Origin: Prostheceraeus crozeri
Taxonomy: Eukaryota; Platyhelminthes; Polycladida; Euryleptidae
DNA length: 64,000 nt
Direction: 5' to 3'
NCBI GenBank assembly: GCA_907163375.1
Contig: CAJQUW010005768.1
Coordinates: 1 to 64,000, forward strand
The position numbers and the translations under genes were made by a program. The notes below the pieces were generated by a model, which searched no databases, was not told the origin of the DNA, and saw nothing but the letters and a program-made list of their open reading frames with translations. Shown piece by piece: positions 22,297-32,055 of the stretch (position 1 is its first letter; every line of letters begins with the position of its first letter).

Positions 22297-23463
22297 TTTG
22301 GTGGCAGCGACGGCCGATCCCACGCTAGACATGGACAAGTGAGAACTTGTTTAGACATGTTTTACGACCAATATTCGGTAGGTCATGTGGCTGTTTTTTC
22401 CGGAGGTAATTTTGCTCCGTGGTTCCGCAGATTTAAGATGGCACTGGATACGTATCCTGTGCGAGAGAGAAAGTTTTTGCTGTGCTCGAAGTTGAGCGAT
22501 GAAGTATACGCTCAGGTTTGTCGAGCACAGGACTCAGGTAGGGCTCATGATACCCTAGAGGAGTTGATCCGGCTTCTGCATATTATGTATGCAGAACCCG
22601 ATCGGTCGAAAGACCTTTCGGTGCGAAAAGCGGCGGAAGCCCCCAAATTTTCGCGTGTATCATTGAAAAATATTCCTCATTTTAAAGGAGGTGATTTTGA
22701 GGTGTGGTATAAGAGGGTGGAGAATGCTCTCGATAATTATCCTCCGGGAGAGAGGATTTTTCAACTGAGTTCCCTGTTGACCGATGAGGTCTTTGCATTT
22801 GTGAGCAACCGCTCAGAAGAGGAGCAGAGTGATTTGAGGCTGCTCGTCAAGAGTTTGCGACGACAATACTCTAAGGCTCCTAGTGCTGCACGAGCGAAAG
22901 AGCTCTTTTATACGCGTACTCAGAAAACAGGTGAGTCCATGCGTGAGTTTGAAGGGGAACTTAGGAAACTGGGGCGCGTGGCTTTCCAGGGTCATTCAGG
23001 AAGAGAACGGGAGTTCTGTATCATCGAGAGAATGATTCAGGGAACTACAAATGTCGAAGTAGCACGCCATTTTGCGGTGACGCCACCTGCAGAAGTGGCT
23101 GAAATTTTGCAGGTTGCAGATAGGATTCGGGAGATTCCTCTTTTGTCTGCCGGGCCTTTCCGACCGAATTCTAGCGATAATTCGATCATGCAGTCGAGGC
23201 AGGTAAGTCCTTCGAACCACACAGTGCGGTCGCAAGACCGTGGTGTGTCAGGTGGTGCCAGTACCGACAGGAACTGGCGCCAACCGCGGGAGCTGTTCAG
23301 GAATCAGCAAACATTTGATAGGAGGATCCCCAGATCTCCGACGCCACCACGAGCGGAAGCTTTCCGAGGAAGCAATAACCGAGAGTCCGCTGCAAGATGT
23401 TTTGCGTGCGATCGCGAAGGACATTTTCGACGGAATTGTCCATTTCGTGATTTAAACGAATAA
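21913..23463 (+). CDS. Gag polyprotein of the Gypsy element (fossil)
   Basis: The 516-codon frame begins in the LTR. Residues 1-128 are LTR-encoded: a Ser-rich part and a charged stretch RKPRAVSWADEAEEEERER near 79-97 that looks like a coiled coil. Residues about 160-233 and 254-327 are two copies of one capsid-like unit sharing F-GG-x-F-xx-W-xx-R, ALD-x-YP-xx-ER and L-x-DEV. A further capsid part (FEGELRKLG, MIQG) follows at 345-410, then an Arg- and Pro-rich linker and one CCHC zinc knuckle CFACDREGHFRRNC at 496-509. Gag would form the particle and bind RNA. The frame ends at a -1 frameshift signal. The frame crosses the primer binding site without interruption. Confidence 0.9.
   Translation: MFMRPGILKRPTIELTSESSSVTVDPASESRESLGGAEGRLRELSLSGDESHLLSGNPTSTLSEAKAEEFLENIETVGRKPRAVSWADEAEEEERERQREERQQEQSQSERVSAYPIRYNVLDRRPVTFGGSDGRSHARHGQVRTCLDMFYDQYSVGHVAVFSGGNFAPWFRRFKMALDTYPVRERKFLLCSKLSDEVYAQVCRAQDSGRAHDTLEELIRLLHIMYAEPDRSKDLSVRKAAEAPKFSRVSLKNIPHFKGGDFEVWYKRVENALDNYPPGERIFQLSSLLTDEVFAFVSNRSEEEQSDLRLLVKSLRRQYSKAPSAARAKELFYTRTQKTGESMREFEGELRKLGRVAFQGHSGREREFCIIERMIQGTTNVEVARHFAVTPPAEVAEILQVADRIREIPLLSAGPFRPNSSDNSIMQSRQVSPSNHTVRSQDRGVSGGASTDRNWRQPRELFRNQQTFDRRIPRSPTPPRAEAFRGSNNRESAARCFACDREGHFRRNCPFRDLNE
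22299..22313 (+). promoter_or_regulatory. Primer binding site, tRNA-Leu type
   Basis: TGGTGGCAGCG begins two bases after the left LTR. It is complementary to the CGCTGCCA-CCA 3' end of animal tRNA-Leu (AAG/TAG type); the next four bases match less well. The bases are also read as Gag codons GGSDG. Confidence 0.7.
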
Positions 23464-23515
23464 GCGAGGCCAAAGAAGTAAGTTTCGATCTTACTCCAGG
23501 CGAAATTGGTCTCGC
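23451..23515 (+). promoter_or_regulatory. -1 ribosomal frameshift signal between gag and pol
   Basis: Slippery heptamer T TTA AAC (23451-23457) lies in the gag frame two codons before its stop. After a 6-nt spacer comes a 10-bp stem, GCGAGGCCAA at 23464-23473 pairing with TTGGTCTCGC at 23506-23515 (one G-T pair). An inner 6-bp hairpin AGTAAG/CTTACT (23477-23495) sits inside it. After the shift the pol frame is open from TTTAAA into protease. Gypsy-type elements are known to make Gag-Pol by -1 frameshifting. Confidence 0.8.
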
Positions 23516-26500
23516 GGAGTGTTCATTGTCTGGGACTGCGAAAAGGAAGGGCAGTAAGAATGTCATTGAATTTGCTATCGCCCATCGTAGAGGATGGGGG
23601 TTGTTAGATAGCGGTGCCGATCGTAGTGTGGTGCATATAAACCTAGCAAGAGAGGTTGGGGCTAAAATTGATAGCTCTAGACGCCCCGCGCTACGAGACG
23701 CGGAGAAAAGACCGTTACAAGTTGCAGGAATTTGCGAGCTGAAAGTGAATTTGGGTTCAGAAATTTGCAACTATGATTATGTCGTGGCCAATGAAATAAG
23801 CTACGATATTATTTTCGGGCAGGATTTCCTTACAGAATTTAATATTGACATGTTGAACAGCCGTGGAGTTATCATGTTCGCGAGAACTGGTACGACTGTT
23901 GACATGAGAACGCGAGTCGATGTATTGGATACAGAAGTGAGTTTAATTGAGGAGACGACAGTCCCTTCGTTTTCTGCAGTCTATTGCAAGGCTGTTTGTC
24001 AGGACTGGTCCAAGGATGCAGTCCTGGGAGTTGTTACGCCAATACATAAGAATATTCCCGAAGGCATCTTAGTTGCTAATGGAGTGGTGCAAACAGATAA
24101 GGGCAGTATGTGGCTACAGCTGCTCAATGTGACGGCTTCAAGCATGAAAATGTCATCGAATGCAAATATCGCGCAATTTGAACCTATAGAGGAAATTTTG
24201 GCGCTGAATGAGGAATCTGCAGCCGAGCCAAAGAAATCTAATGTGGACGTAGCTATTGAGCAGATTCGCCAGGGATCTTTGTCGAAAGACGAGGTCCAGA
24301 GGGCGTCAAGTCTTCTTCGTGAGTTTTCCGATGTTTTCGTTGAAGAAGGCAAACCCCTAGGCAGAACAACCCTGTTCCATCATACCATTAACACGAGAGT
24401 TAGTCCACCAATAAAAGTGCGAGGTCGGAGGATCCCACCACATCAAAGAGTGGATGTGGATAAGATGGTGGATGACATGCTACGTGACGATGTGGTACGT
24501 CCTAGTAACAGTCCGTGGTCAAGCCCGATATTGTTGGTGAAGAAAAAGGATGGATCTTTGAGATGCTGTGTCGACTTCAGGCAGTTAAATGAGATAACAG
24601 TGAAGGACGCGTACCCGTTGCCAAGAGTGGAAGAGAGTTTAGACTCTTTGGCAGGGGCGAAGTATTTTACAGTGCTAGACCTGAAGTCGGGTTATTGGCA
24701 AGTGCCGTTGGATGAAAACTCCAAGGAAAAGACAGCATTCGCTACTCACAGGGGCCTTTACGAGTTCAATGTGCTCCCGATGGGTCTTACAACTGCCCCC
24801 GCCGTTTTTGCCAGACTGATGAACAACGTATTGGCTGGGCTAACTTGGGACGCCTGTTTAGTCTATTTGGACGACACTATTGTAATGGGGCGTTCGTTTG
24901 AAGAACATATGCATAATTTGGTTCTCGTTCTGGAGAGATTTCGTAAAGCGAACCTCCAACTCAACCCCAAGAAATGCCAGTGGTTTAAATCGGAAGTAAA
25001 ATATTTGGGACATGTCGTTTCTGCGGATGGTGTCCATACTGACAAAACGACGATTGAAAAGGTTATGAATTGGCCACGCCCGGATTCTCAAAAGAAATTG
25101 CGGGGTTTTATTGGGCTTTGCAGCTATTACCGCCGTTTTATCAAAGGGTTTGCAAGTATAGCGGAGCCGTTGCACAGAATTACTGGCAAGAATGCAAAGT
25201 TCATTTGGACAGATGAATGTGAGAATGCCTTCATAAAATTGAGACAGGTGTTGTGCTCAACTCCAGTGTTGACGCTTCCAGACTTTTCTGCGAAAGCAGG
25301 GAGTTTCGTTTTAGACACAGACGCAAGTGATAGAGCCATTGGATGTGTCCTGTCTCAAGAAGATGAAAATGGTTTAGAGAGGGTAATCGCTTACGGTAGT
25401 AGATGCTTGACGAAGGCTGAAAGGAATTATTGTGTTACACGGAGGGAGATGTTGGCAATGGTGTATTTCATTCATGATCTTCGAGCCTATCTCCTGGGAC
25501 GTCCTTTCATCCTGCGTACGGATCACAGCGCGTTAACTTGGCTCAATTCCTTCAAGGAGCCAACAGGACAAGTGGCTAGGTGGATCCAGAAGCTTCAAGA
25601 ATATCAATTTAAGATTGAATACCGGCCCAACCCCAAGCATACGAATGCCGATGCTTTATCGAGGCGCCCCCATCGTTCTCACGGTGACTGTCCAACTTGT
25701 TCAAAAGAGGAGCCAGAGCCGACATTCCAAATCGCAGTCATAACATGGCCTTACGGCTGGTCAGCCGAAGATTTGAAGTCCGCACAGTTGCAATTCTCAG
25801 CGAGTGCCCATGCAATATCATGGATTCGACAAGGGCGTAGCGCTCCTCCGCAAATGACAAGTACACATGGAATTGAGGAGATGCCCAAGTTTATCAAGCA
25901 ATTTCCCTTTATGGCTTTGATTGAAGATGTTCTACACGTCAGATTTCCGGAAGATGAGGGCTGGAGGGTAGTCCTGCCTCCATCCTTTAGGGAGCAAGCC
26001 CTGCAGCAGTACCATAATAATCCAGTGGGAGGCCACACAGGCAAGGGGTCAACATTCCGAAAGATCAGCCTACGATTCTGGTGGCCTGGATTGCGGAAAG
26101 ATGTCAACAGATGGGTAACGAGTTGCGGAGTGTGTGGGGAGTGTCGGGGACCTAATCCCAAGACAGTAGCACACCTAAGGCCAATTAAACCAACCGGACT
26201 GCTAATGGCAATAGGTTTATCCTAACGATGGTGGATGCGTTTACCAAGTGGGCAGAAGCGGTGCCGCTGAAGGATCATTCAGCTAAGACGGTAGCATCTA
26301 CCATACTCAAGCATTGGGCGGCTCGTTATGGCGTGCCGAAGGAAATGTTGACAGACCAAGGCCCTGAGTTCGAATCGGCGCTCTTCCGGCAATTATGCAT
26401 ATTGCTGGGCATTAAAAAATTGCGCTCCAGTCCTTATCATGCAATGGGAAATGGAGCCGTGGAAAGATTGAATCGGACAGTAAAGAATCTTCTTCTTTCA

Positions 26501-27331
26501 CATACTGATCGCGACAGAGCAAAGTGGGACGAGACTTTGGATTTTTGCATGTGGGCCTATCGATCAAATATTCATTACTCGACGGGCTATTCGCCGTCAA
26601 GATTATTCATGGGAAGAGAAATGAGATTCCCTATCGATGTCATGTTAGAGTCTATTCCATCTTCAAATATGGAGGCGGAGGATTATGCAGAATGGCTTCA
26701 GGCCAGCATTCGCTCCGCTGGCCAAGTAGCGCGAGATAACCTGGCGGCAGCCAGAAGGCATCAGAAACAGTTCTACGACCGCAGAGCTACGAAAGTACCT
26801 CAGTACAGGTCGGGGGATTTAGTCTGGCTGCACTCGGAGGTGCCGACCGGACCATGCCCGAAATTGTCAAGATCTTGGCGAGGGCCTTATCTTGTATCTC
26901 GAGTTATGAGCGCTACCAACGTGGAAGTGGCAGATCCGGCACGGCCGGGCAGGTACCAAGTGGTCCATGTGAATAGAGTTAAGCCGTGCCCGATAGATGT
27001 TCGTCTGGATCAAGGAGATCATACACGGCATTCCTCTGAGACTACTGAGGTGGAAGATCAGCAAGAAATGCTTCCCTATTTCCGAGAGGAAATTGAGGTA
27101 GATCCAGGTATTGACTTGAAAGTGCATATTCCGGATCCGGACATACCCCTGGCAGAGAGGGATGTCCCGACGGCAATTAATGAACCTCAATCGGTCAGTT
27201 CAAATCTTCCTCCGCTGTCTCCTATACCGGAAGGTGTAGAGGATGTCAGTTTAGGGGAAGTGATTGACCTTGAACCTGTGAGCGAGAATGTCTCCGATGA
27301 ATTCGATTGTAGTGATCTTTTTCATTTACAG
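23458..27331 (+). CDS. Pol of the Gypsy element: protease, RT, RNase H, integrase (fossil)
   Basis: Domains follow in Gypsy order. Aspartic protease has LLDSGADRSVV at about 23601. RT has the KKDGSLRCCVDFRQLN block near 24544, VLDLKSGYWQ near 24673 and the catalytic YLDD at 24864-24875. RNase H starts with LDTDASD near 25311. The integrase zinc finger (H-H-C-C, ending CGVCGEC) lies near 26010-26150. The DDE core shows VDAFTKWAEAV, LTDQGPEF and NGAVERLNR between about 26230 and 26480. A GPY-type tail WRGPYLVSRV lies near 26880. Pol is set one frame behind gag. The region appears to have about one break, so this copy is treated as dead. Integrase before env position rather than before RT makes it Gypsy, not Copia. 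Confidence 0.93.
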
Positions 27332-27334
27332 ATG
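27315..27334 (+). promoter_or_regulatory. Candidate splice acceptor ahead of the third coding region
   Basis: A pyrimidine-rich tract with TTTTTCATTTACAG is followed directly by ATG at 27332. The LTR donor ends after a whole number of gag codons, and this ATG is in phase with it. Drosophila gypsy makes its env mRNA by splicing from a leader donor to an acceptor in this position, so the same device is inferred. Confidence 0.5.
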
Positions 27335-28470
27335 GCGGTTGACCCCCCGCCGCGCCCTGGCTTAGGCCCGCTTTCGGTCGAGACCTGCGAGGGCTGGGGT
27401 CGGCAGCTCGTGAGGAACTTCATTAGAGGCGAGAGCCTCAACGTCCTCATGGGGGTGTCGGACCCGACCCTCGAGGAGTGGTTGACGAAAGTCACCACCT
27501 GGGCACTAAGCTCGCTCCGACGGTTTTTCGAGAACCGGTTGCGGGATCGGCGCGATCTAGTGCGCCAAAAGTTAGCCGAGGCGGAGGGTCGGGTGCAGCG
27601 GTGGTTTCGCTCCACCCTTATCTGCACGACCCGGTCCAGCAAGAGGCAGCCGCGCTCTTCTCCGAGGTGCGGCAGCGCCTAGCGGCTCCCCGGGAGGCTC
27701 CAGCCTAGCGTCCAGCGCCTGCCGCTCCGACTTCCGCGCGAGGAGGCTCCGAGGCCGCCCTGGTGACGGAAGTCACTAGGAGGGTCTTGGAGACCCTTCG
27801 TCGAGAAGGGATGGCGGCCGCCAGGGACGCCAGGCCGAGCCGACTGGTGGCTAGCTACGCGCAAGCTGCAGCCACGCCGTCGCCTCAACCGTCGCCTCGT
27901 CCGACGCCACCGTTGTCGCGGCAGCCTTCTCCTGCGGCGCGTCGCAAGCGCCGCCGGCCAGCTGGGGCAGACTCCACCGCCCGAAAGGACGGAGTGGTCC
28001 AGGTGATAGGGGACTCAAATTTTGTAAGGTACCCTTTCACGCGCAGGCCTTTCTGGTCGATCGCTGTCCCGGGGCTCACGGTTGCGAGAGCGGCCAAGAG
28101 CTTTCGGGATGCCGCGGATCTTCCTCGGCGGGTCTCCGCGGTCCTAGTGGGTGTTGGCGTTAACAATACCAAACGCAACCCCTCAGTTAGGGAGGACCTC
28201 GAAGACCTGCGGAGGGAGGTCCGGCGACACTACCCAGACGCGCTAATTTTCCACGTGGAGGCTCCGGCGGCTAAGCTGAAAGTCGAGGCCAGGCTGGCGG
28301 TGGAGGCGGTGAACCGCGAGGCTCGAGCCGCGTTCGGACGCCAGATCCCCTTCGATCCCGCGATTCGTAACGGGAGAAATCCCCACTACACGGACCGGGA
28401 GCGAAGGGATCTCGGCCGGAAGGTCCTACGCTACATCGCGCGCGAGGTTCCCTCGGTCCGTCGTGCGTAA
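27332..28470 (+). CDS. Third coding region with SGNH-hydrolase-like domain (fossil)
   Basis: This GC-rich block (about 65% G+C by eye) follows integrase, where env sits in retroviruses. Its first part (from MAVDPPPRPG) is predicted helical and charged and matches no family I know. A Pro-, Ala- and Ser-rich linker (SPQPSPRPTPPL) and a basic stretch RRKRRR follow. The last ~150 residues read VIGDSNFVRYPF (block I, GDS), VPGLTVARA (block II), VLVGVGVNN (block III, G-x-N) and NPHYTDRERRDLG (block V). This is the order of SGNH/GDSL esterases. Such domains are known in Ngaro/DIRS-like elements and CR1-type LINE ORF1 proteins. No signal peptide or transmembrane segment is seen, so it is not an envelope. 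The region has about two breaks. Confidence 0.65.
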
Positions 28471-28523
28471 GCCTGCTAGGTCTTCGTTCGTTCGTTTGAC
28501 GCGGGAGCGTCAAATTTTTTACC

Positions 28524-28536
28524 AGGGGAGGGATGA
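28524..28536 (+). promoter_or_regulatory. Polypurine tract
   Basis: AGGGGAGGGATGA ends directly at the right LTR and would prime plus-strand synthesis. Confidence 0.8.
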
Positions 28537-29067
28537 TGTAACCGTTTTATGCGCATGTTGAGCGGTTTTATTGAATCAGTTTACGAGGTTTTACTGCATT
28601 ATTTTATCATGAACTTTTAATGCGCGCTGATTTTAAAGTTGAGAGTGATAGTCGTTCAGTCTTTTTGTGATTCGAGTCTGATCGTATGTTTATGCGACCA
28701 GGTATTCTTAAACGACCGACAATTGAGTTGACAAGCGAGTCTTCGTCTGTTACAGTGGATCCTGCGTCGGAGTCCCGCGAGAGCTTGGGAGGCGCTGAGG
28801 GAAGGCTGCGAGAGCTGAGCCTTTCAGGCGACGAGTCACCTGTTGTCCGGCAACCCGACGTCCACACTGTCCGAGGCGAAAGCCGAGGAGTTCCTTGAAA
28901 ACATTGAGACCGTAGGGCGAAAGCCCCGAGCGGTGAGTTGGGCCGACGAGGCCGAGGAAGAGGAGCGAGAGCGGCAACGCGAGGAGCGGCAACAGGAGCA
29001 GAGCCAGTCCGAAAGGGTAAGTGCCTATCCTATACGATATAATGTCCTTGACCGCAGGCCAGTTACA
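28537..29067 (+). repeat. Right LTR (531 bp)
   Basis: Matches the left LTR over its whole length with a single short indel seen. It carries a second copy of the LTR-encoded start of gag and of the splice-donor consensus. Confidence 0.95.
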
Positions 29068-31213
29068 CATTCATAATTGAAAAAAAGAAAGTAAAGATAA
29101 CTGAAATAAAGAAAAGTAAATTCTCAATGCATACCTGCGGTGTAATTCCATGAAGTTTCGAAATAATGACTTATCGACTTCATTAGGGCATTATAACAAA
29201 AAAAACACTAGAAACACTATGACAGACAAACCATAACGACACTACAAGACATTTCGTAATTCTTGACAATTTCATTCCCACGATGAACTCGTGTTGCTTG
29301 CCGCACGACTTAATTGATTTGTTGACTTAATTCTCCTTATAATGCAAGTTGCTTATGCTTATCTCATTTTTTAGCACAGATGCATGATATTTCGCGTCTC
29401 GATGTTCTCTGCCAGTCAGCAAAGACAGAAACTGATTTATCTCATAAGTTTGCCATAGACCAGTTATTGCATGCGTTATTGAACAATCAGACTTCATTTC
29501 CGAAGACTTTATAAGCTCTATGATTACAAAACATCTGATTCAGCCGCCAAATTTTTTTTTACAAGGGATTTCTACTTCAAATGCAAGACTGCAAAATTTT
29601 CACCACAGAATCTCCCAGTCATTCTGCTTGGCCCACATTTAGTGATTTGATGATAAACATGCACTAGCTGTTGCTCGCATTTGATGTGTTCAAAGATAGT
29701 TCTCATTTACTGTATCAGAGCTCCTGCATCTGTGAGAGACTTATGACTCAAAAACAGTGCGCTCCTCTTAAGGAGTCAACGATTAAATGCCGTGTTAGCA
29801 TGCAGCAATTGCAAGGCAGTTGAATTTCGATGTTCTTGTAATTGTTAGAAGTGGCTAATATATTTAACAAAATATTTTTTGAAAGAAAACAGCGCATTTT
29901 TTAAATTATCGTCAAAAAAAACAAAGGAAAGTGATGTGTAGGAACACATTACATGCCACATTCTCAAGTGTTGACTGTTGACACATTGGATATGGTAATT
30001 TAACTACACATATTTGATTTCAGTTCTAAGATTCTAACTTTTATAGAAATATCGATGTCTATGTGATGTGTAGTAAATTCTCAATCTCCTAAGCGAATCC
30101 TATTGATTACCGTGAAATGTGAAAATTTTGTAAGTCTTCGTTCAAGCATGACCATTTTCCTATACACTGTTTCCAACATAGAATTTTCATTATGAAGCTG
30201 CCTGTACTATTTTCATAATAACTGTAGTAGAATGTTGACTCTTTATGATTGAATAAAGCAAAGTGAATACTTGGTGTATCACAAAATAAGGTCTTATTGA
30301 ATCCGAAGAATGAATATCCATGATGAGCTGAATTTGCTTGAAAGCCTGGTGGATTTTAGACATGACCAACAGGACAAAATAAGATATTGGGACTCTAGCT
30401 AAGTTGTATCGCACAAATGGAATAAAGAAACAAACAATATAATCGTAATACACAAAGAAGTGCAAATCTTTTTGATATGTTTGAATGCAATTCTCATTGG
30501 GAGGTACACACAGTGGATCTTAGTGTTTGCTGCCAAGGACGCCTCCCATCACACTTTACTATGAACGATAATGTAGGCCGCTCGTAAGTCCTTTCAAGAG
30601 AGAATATGACGAACATCTCTCTTTGTTCGGCTACGAAATTTTCAACTTAGGGAAGTGTTGAAGAATCGCAAGGGTGTTCATTGCATACTGTTTGCTAATG
30701 CGTCCTTAAAAGCAATCCTTGAATATGTACTTTCAGGAATGGAATTTTGGGACCTACCGGTACATACACACCGGTGCTGGAATAATTTTAAAGGAGCATT
30801 TTTGTGACCTAGCCTTTAATTCTGATTATGCCAAATATCTGTGCCTCATTCCTGCCAGGTATTTATTTTTTCAATGATTTCTGTTGGACTGATATTGCTA
30901 CCCATTGGATCGGGGGATATTATAAGGAATTAGCTCTTTGGAAAAAGGGCATATCAAAGAATATCCATAGTAAAATACCGGTACTCAAAACAGGGCTTTT
31001 TCAACGTACCAACATGCAGTATAGCCTACTTTTCTGATAGAAAGGTCTCTAAAATAGACCTATAATCAGACTCTAAATGTGAAAAGAAGGTGTAAACAAC
31101 AATCGTGAATACGATTAGAAGCAGTTGCTATCCGAAATATTTGATAACTGTTATTGCATTTTGATAATTTCACTAGGCCACGAAATACATGTAGGCCCAT
31201 AGTCTTTGCCAGA
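29068..31213. other. No gene recognised
   Basis: AT-rich flank between the Gypsy element and the palindrome. Short frames such as 30190-30465 minus have no known motif. Confidence 0.5.
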
Positions 31214-31347
31214 AAGCAATAATAGATGTAATACAAAATAAAACCGCTAGATTTTTGTGAGTAGCACAATTGAATTGCATCCTCATTTGAAAAATGGGAA
31301 CAGACCGGGATAGCTGCCATTTTGCCCAGTATTACCAAACATTAGCA

Positions 31348-31468
31348 CAGGGATCGCAATTCTTCCGAGAGAAAAAACGGAAAATCGTGAAAAATCAGGG
31401 TTTCAATGCATAAATTTGAAATATTTGCATTAGGCAAAAACGGAATAGACGGATAATTGCGATCGCTG
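31348..31468. mobile_element. hAT-type MITE, 121 bp
   Basis: The ends CAGGGATCGCAATT and AATTGCGATCGCTG are inverted copies with one change. Flanks CATTAGCA (31340-31347) and CATCAGCA (31469-31476) form an 8-bp target duplication with one change. The other palindrome arm has a single CATCAGCA and no insert near 38620, an empty site. It therefore inserted after the arms were duplicated, or was lost cleanly from the other arm. Confidence 0.8.
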
Positions 31469-31662
31469 CATCAGCAGTTCTAGTTCATAGTTCTCAACAT
31501 CGGCACAACTCTCTTTTTTAACATGCGGCCATACCCATGTACTTTCGTACTTTCGGGACAAAACTTTAAAGTCATGAAACAAATTTTGTGGTTAAAAGAA
31601 AATCTTGTCCAGCGCCGACTGGGGTCGATATAAGCAGTCGCTATGTGATGATTTACAAAAAG

Positions 31663-31735
31663 TCATTTTCTGGCATAGTGGTTAAGTGCTTGGCCTAGCG
31701 ATCTTTCGATCCAGAGGTCGAGCTCCGAAAGTGTC
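31663..31735 (+). repeat. tRNA-derived SINE head
   Basis: TGGCATAGTGG at 31671-31681 fits the pol III box A exactly, and GGTCGAGCTCC at 31716-31726 is a slightly altered box B, spaced as in a tRNA. The acceptor stem is not kept. The SINE body probably runs on to the right. An inverted copy lies at 38361-38430. Confidence 0.6.
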
Positions 31736-31999
31736 ATTGGAAGTCGTCAGGGCATCTGGACTAAAACATCACAACGCTCCAGATTAAAGTCTTACTGTGT
31801 CAGCACCGTCCAACCCCAGTTAGGGAGAGTAGAAACGTTAAGCCATCATGTTCACATTCATCATCATGGGTGATATTAAGACGTGTGTCGCTATCCGATG
31901 TGAGGTGTTCAAAGCGTGATCAGATAGGTAGTATAATTGAGCAATGTAAGAGTCATCCAGTCAGTTGATTATGATTGGATAGCAAGAGAACTTTGGTGG

Positions 32000-32055
32000 G
32001 CTCGAAATGAGTTTATTGTCGTGAGCTTCGGACATTGTTCTTCGTCAGGCGGAAA
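32000..32055 (-). other. PLE terminus-like fragment
   Basis: On the minus strand the stretch reads CTGACGA, one spare A, GAAC/GTCC stem with a 3-nt loop and one mismatch, GAAG, then AATAAA and TTTCGAG. This is the same layout as the PLE ends at 6.0 and 61.6 kb. An inverted copy is in the other arm near 38045-38100. Confidence 0.4.

Larger units (their letters stand above)
21764..29067 (+). mobile_element. Gypsy (Ty3-like) LTR retrotransposon, 7.3 kb
   Basis: Both LTRs are present with TGTAAC..GTTACA ends, followed inside by a primer binding site on the left and a purine tract on the right. The gene order is gag, protease, RT, RNase H, integrase with a GPY-type tail, then an extra GC-rich coding region. 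The LTRs differ by one short indel by eye, so the insertion is recent. The coding region has about three breaks, so this copy is a fossil. Flanks CATC/CATT give at best a 4-bp target duplication with one change. The coding part (45-65% GC) stands out sharply from its AT-rich surroundings. Confidence 0.95.

Noticed and set aside
27332-28470. Envelope glycoprotein in the third coding region of the Gypsy element
   Set aside because: No signal peptide, membrane segment, furin site or Cys-rich ectodomain; the C-terminal part looks like an SGNH hydrolase.
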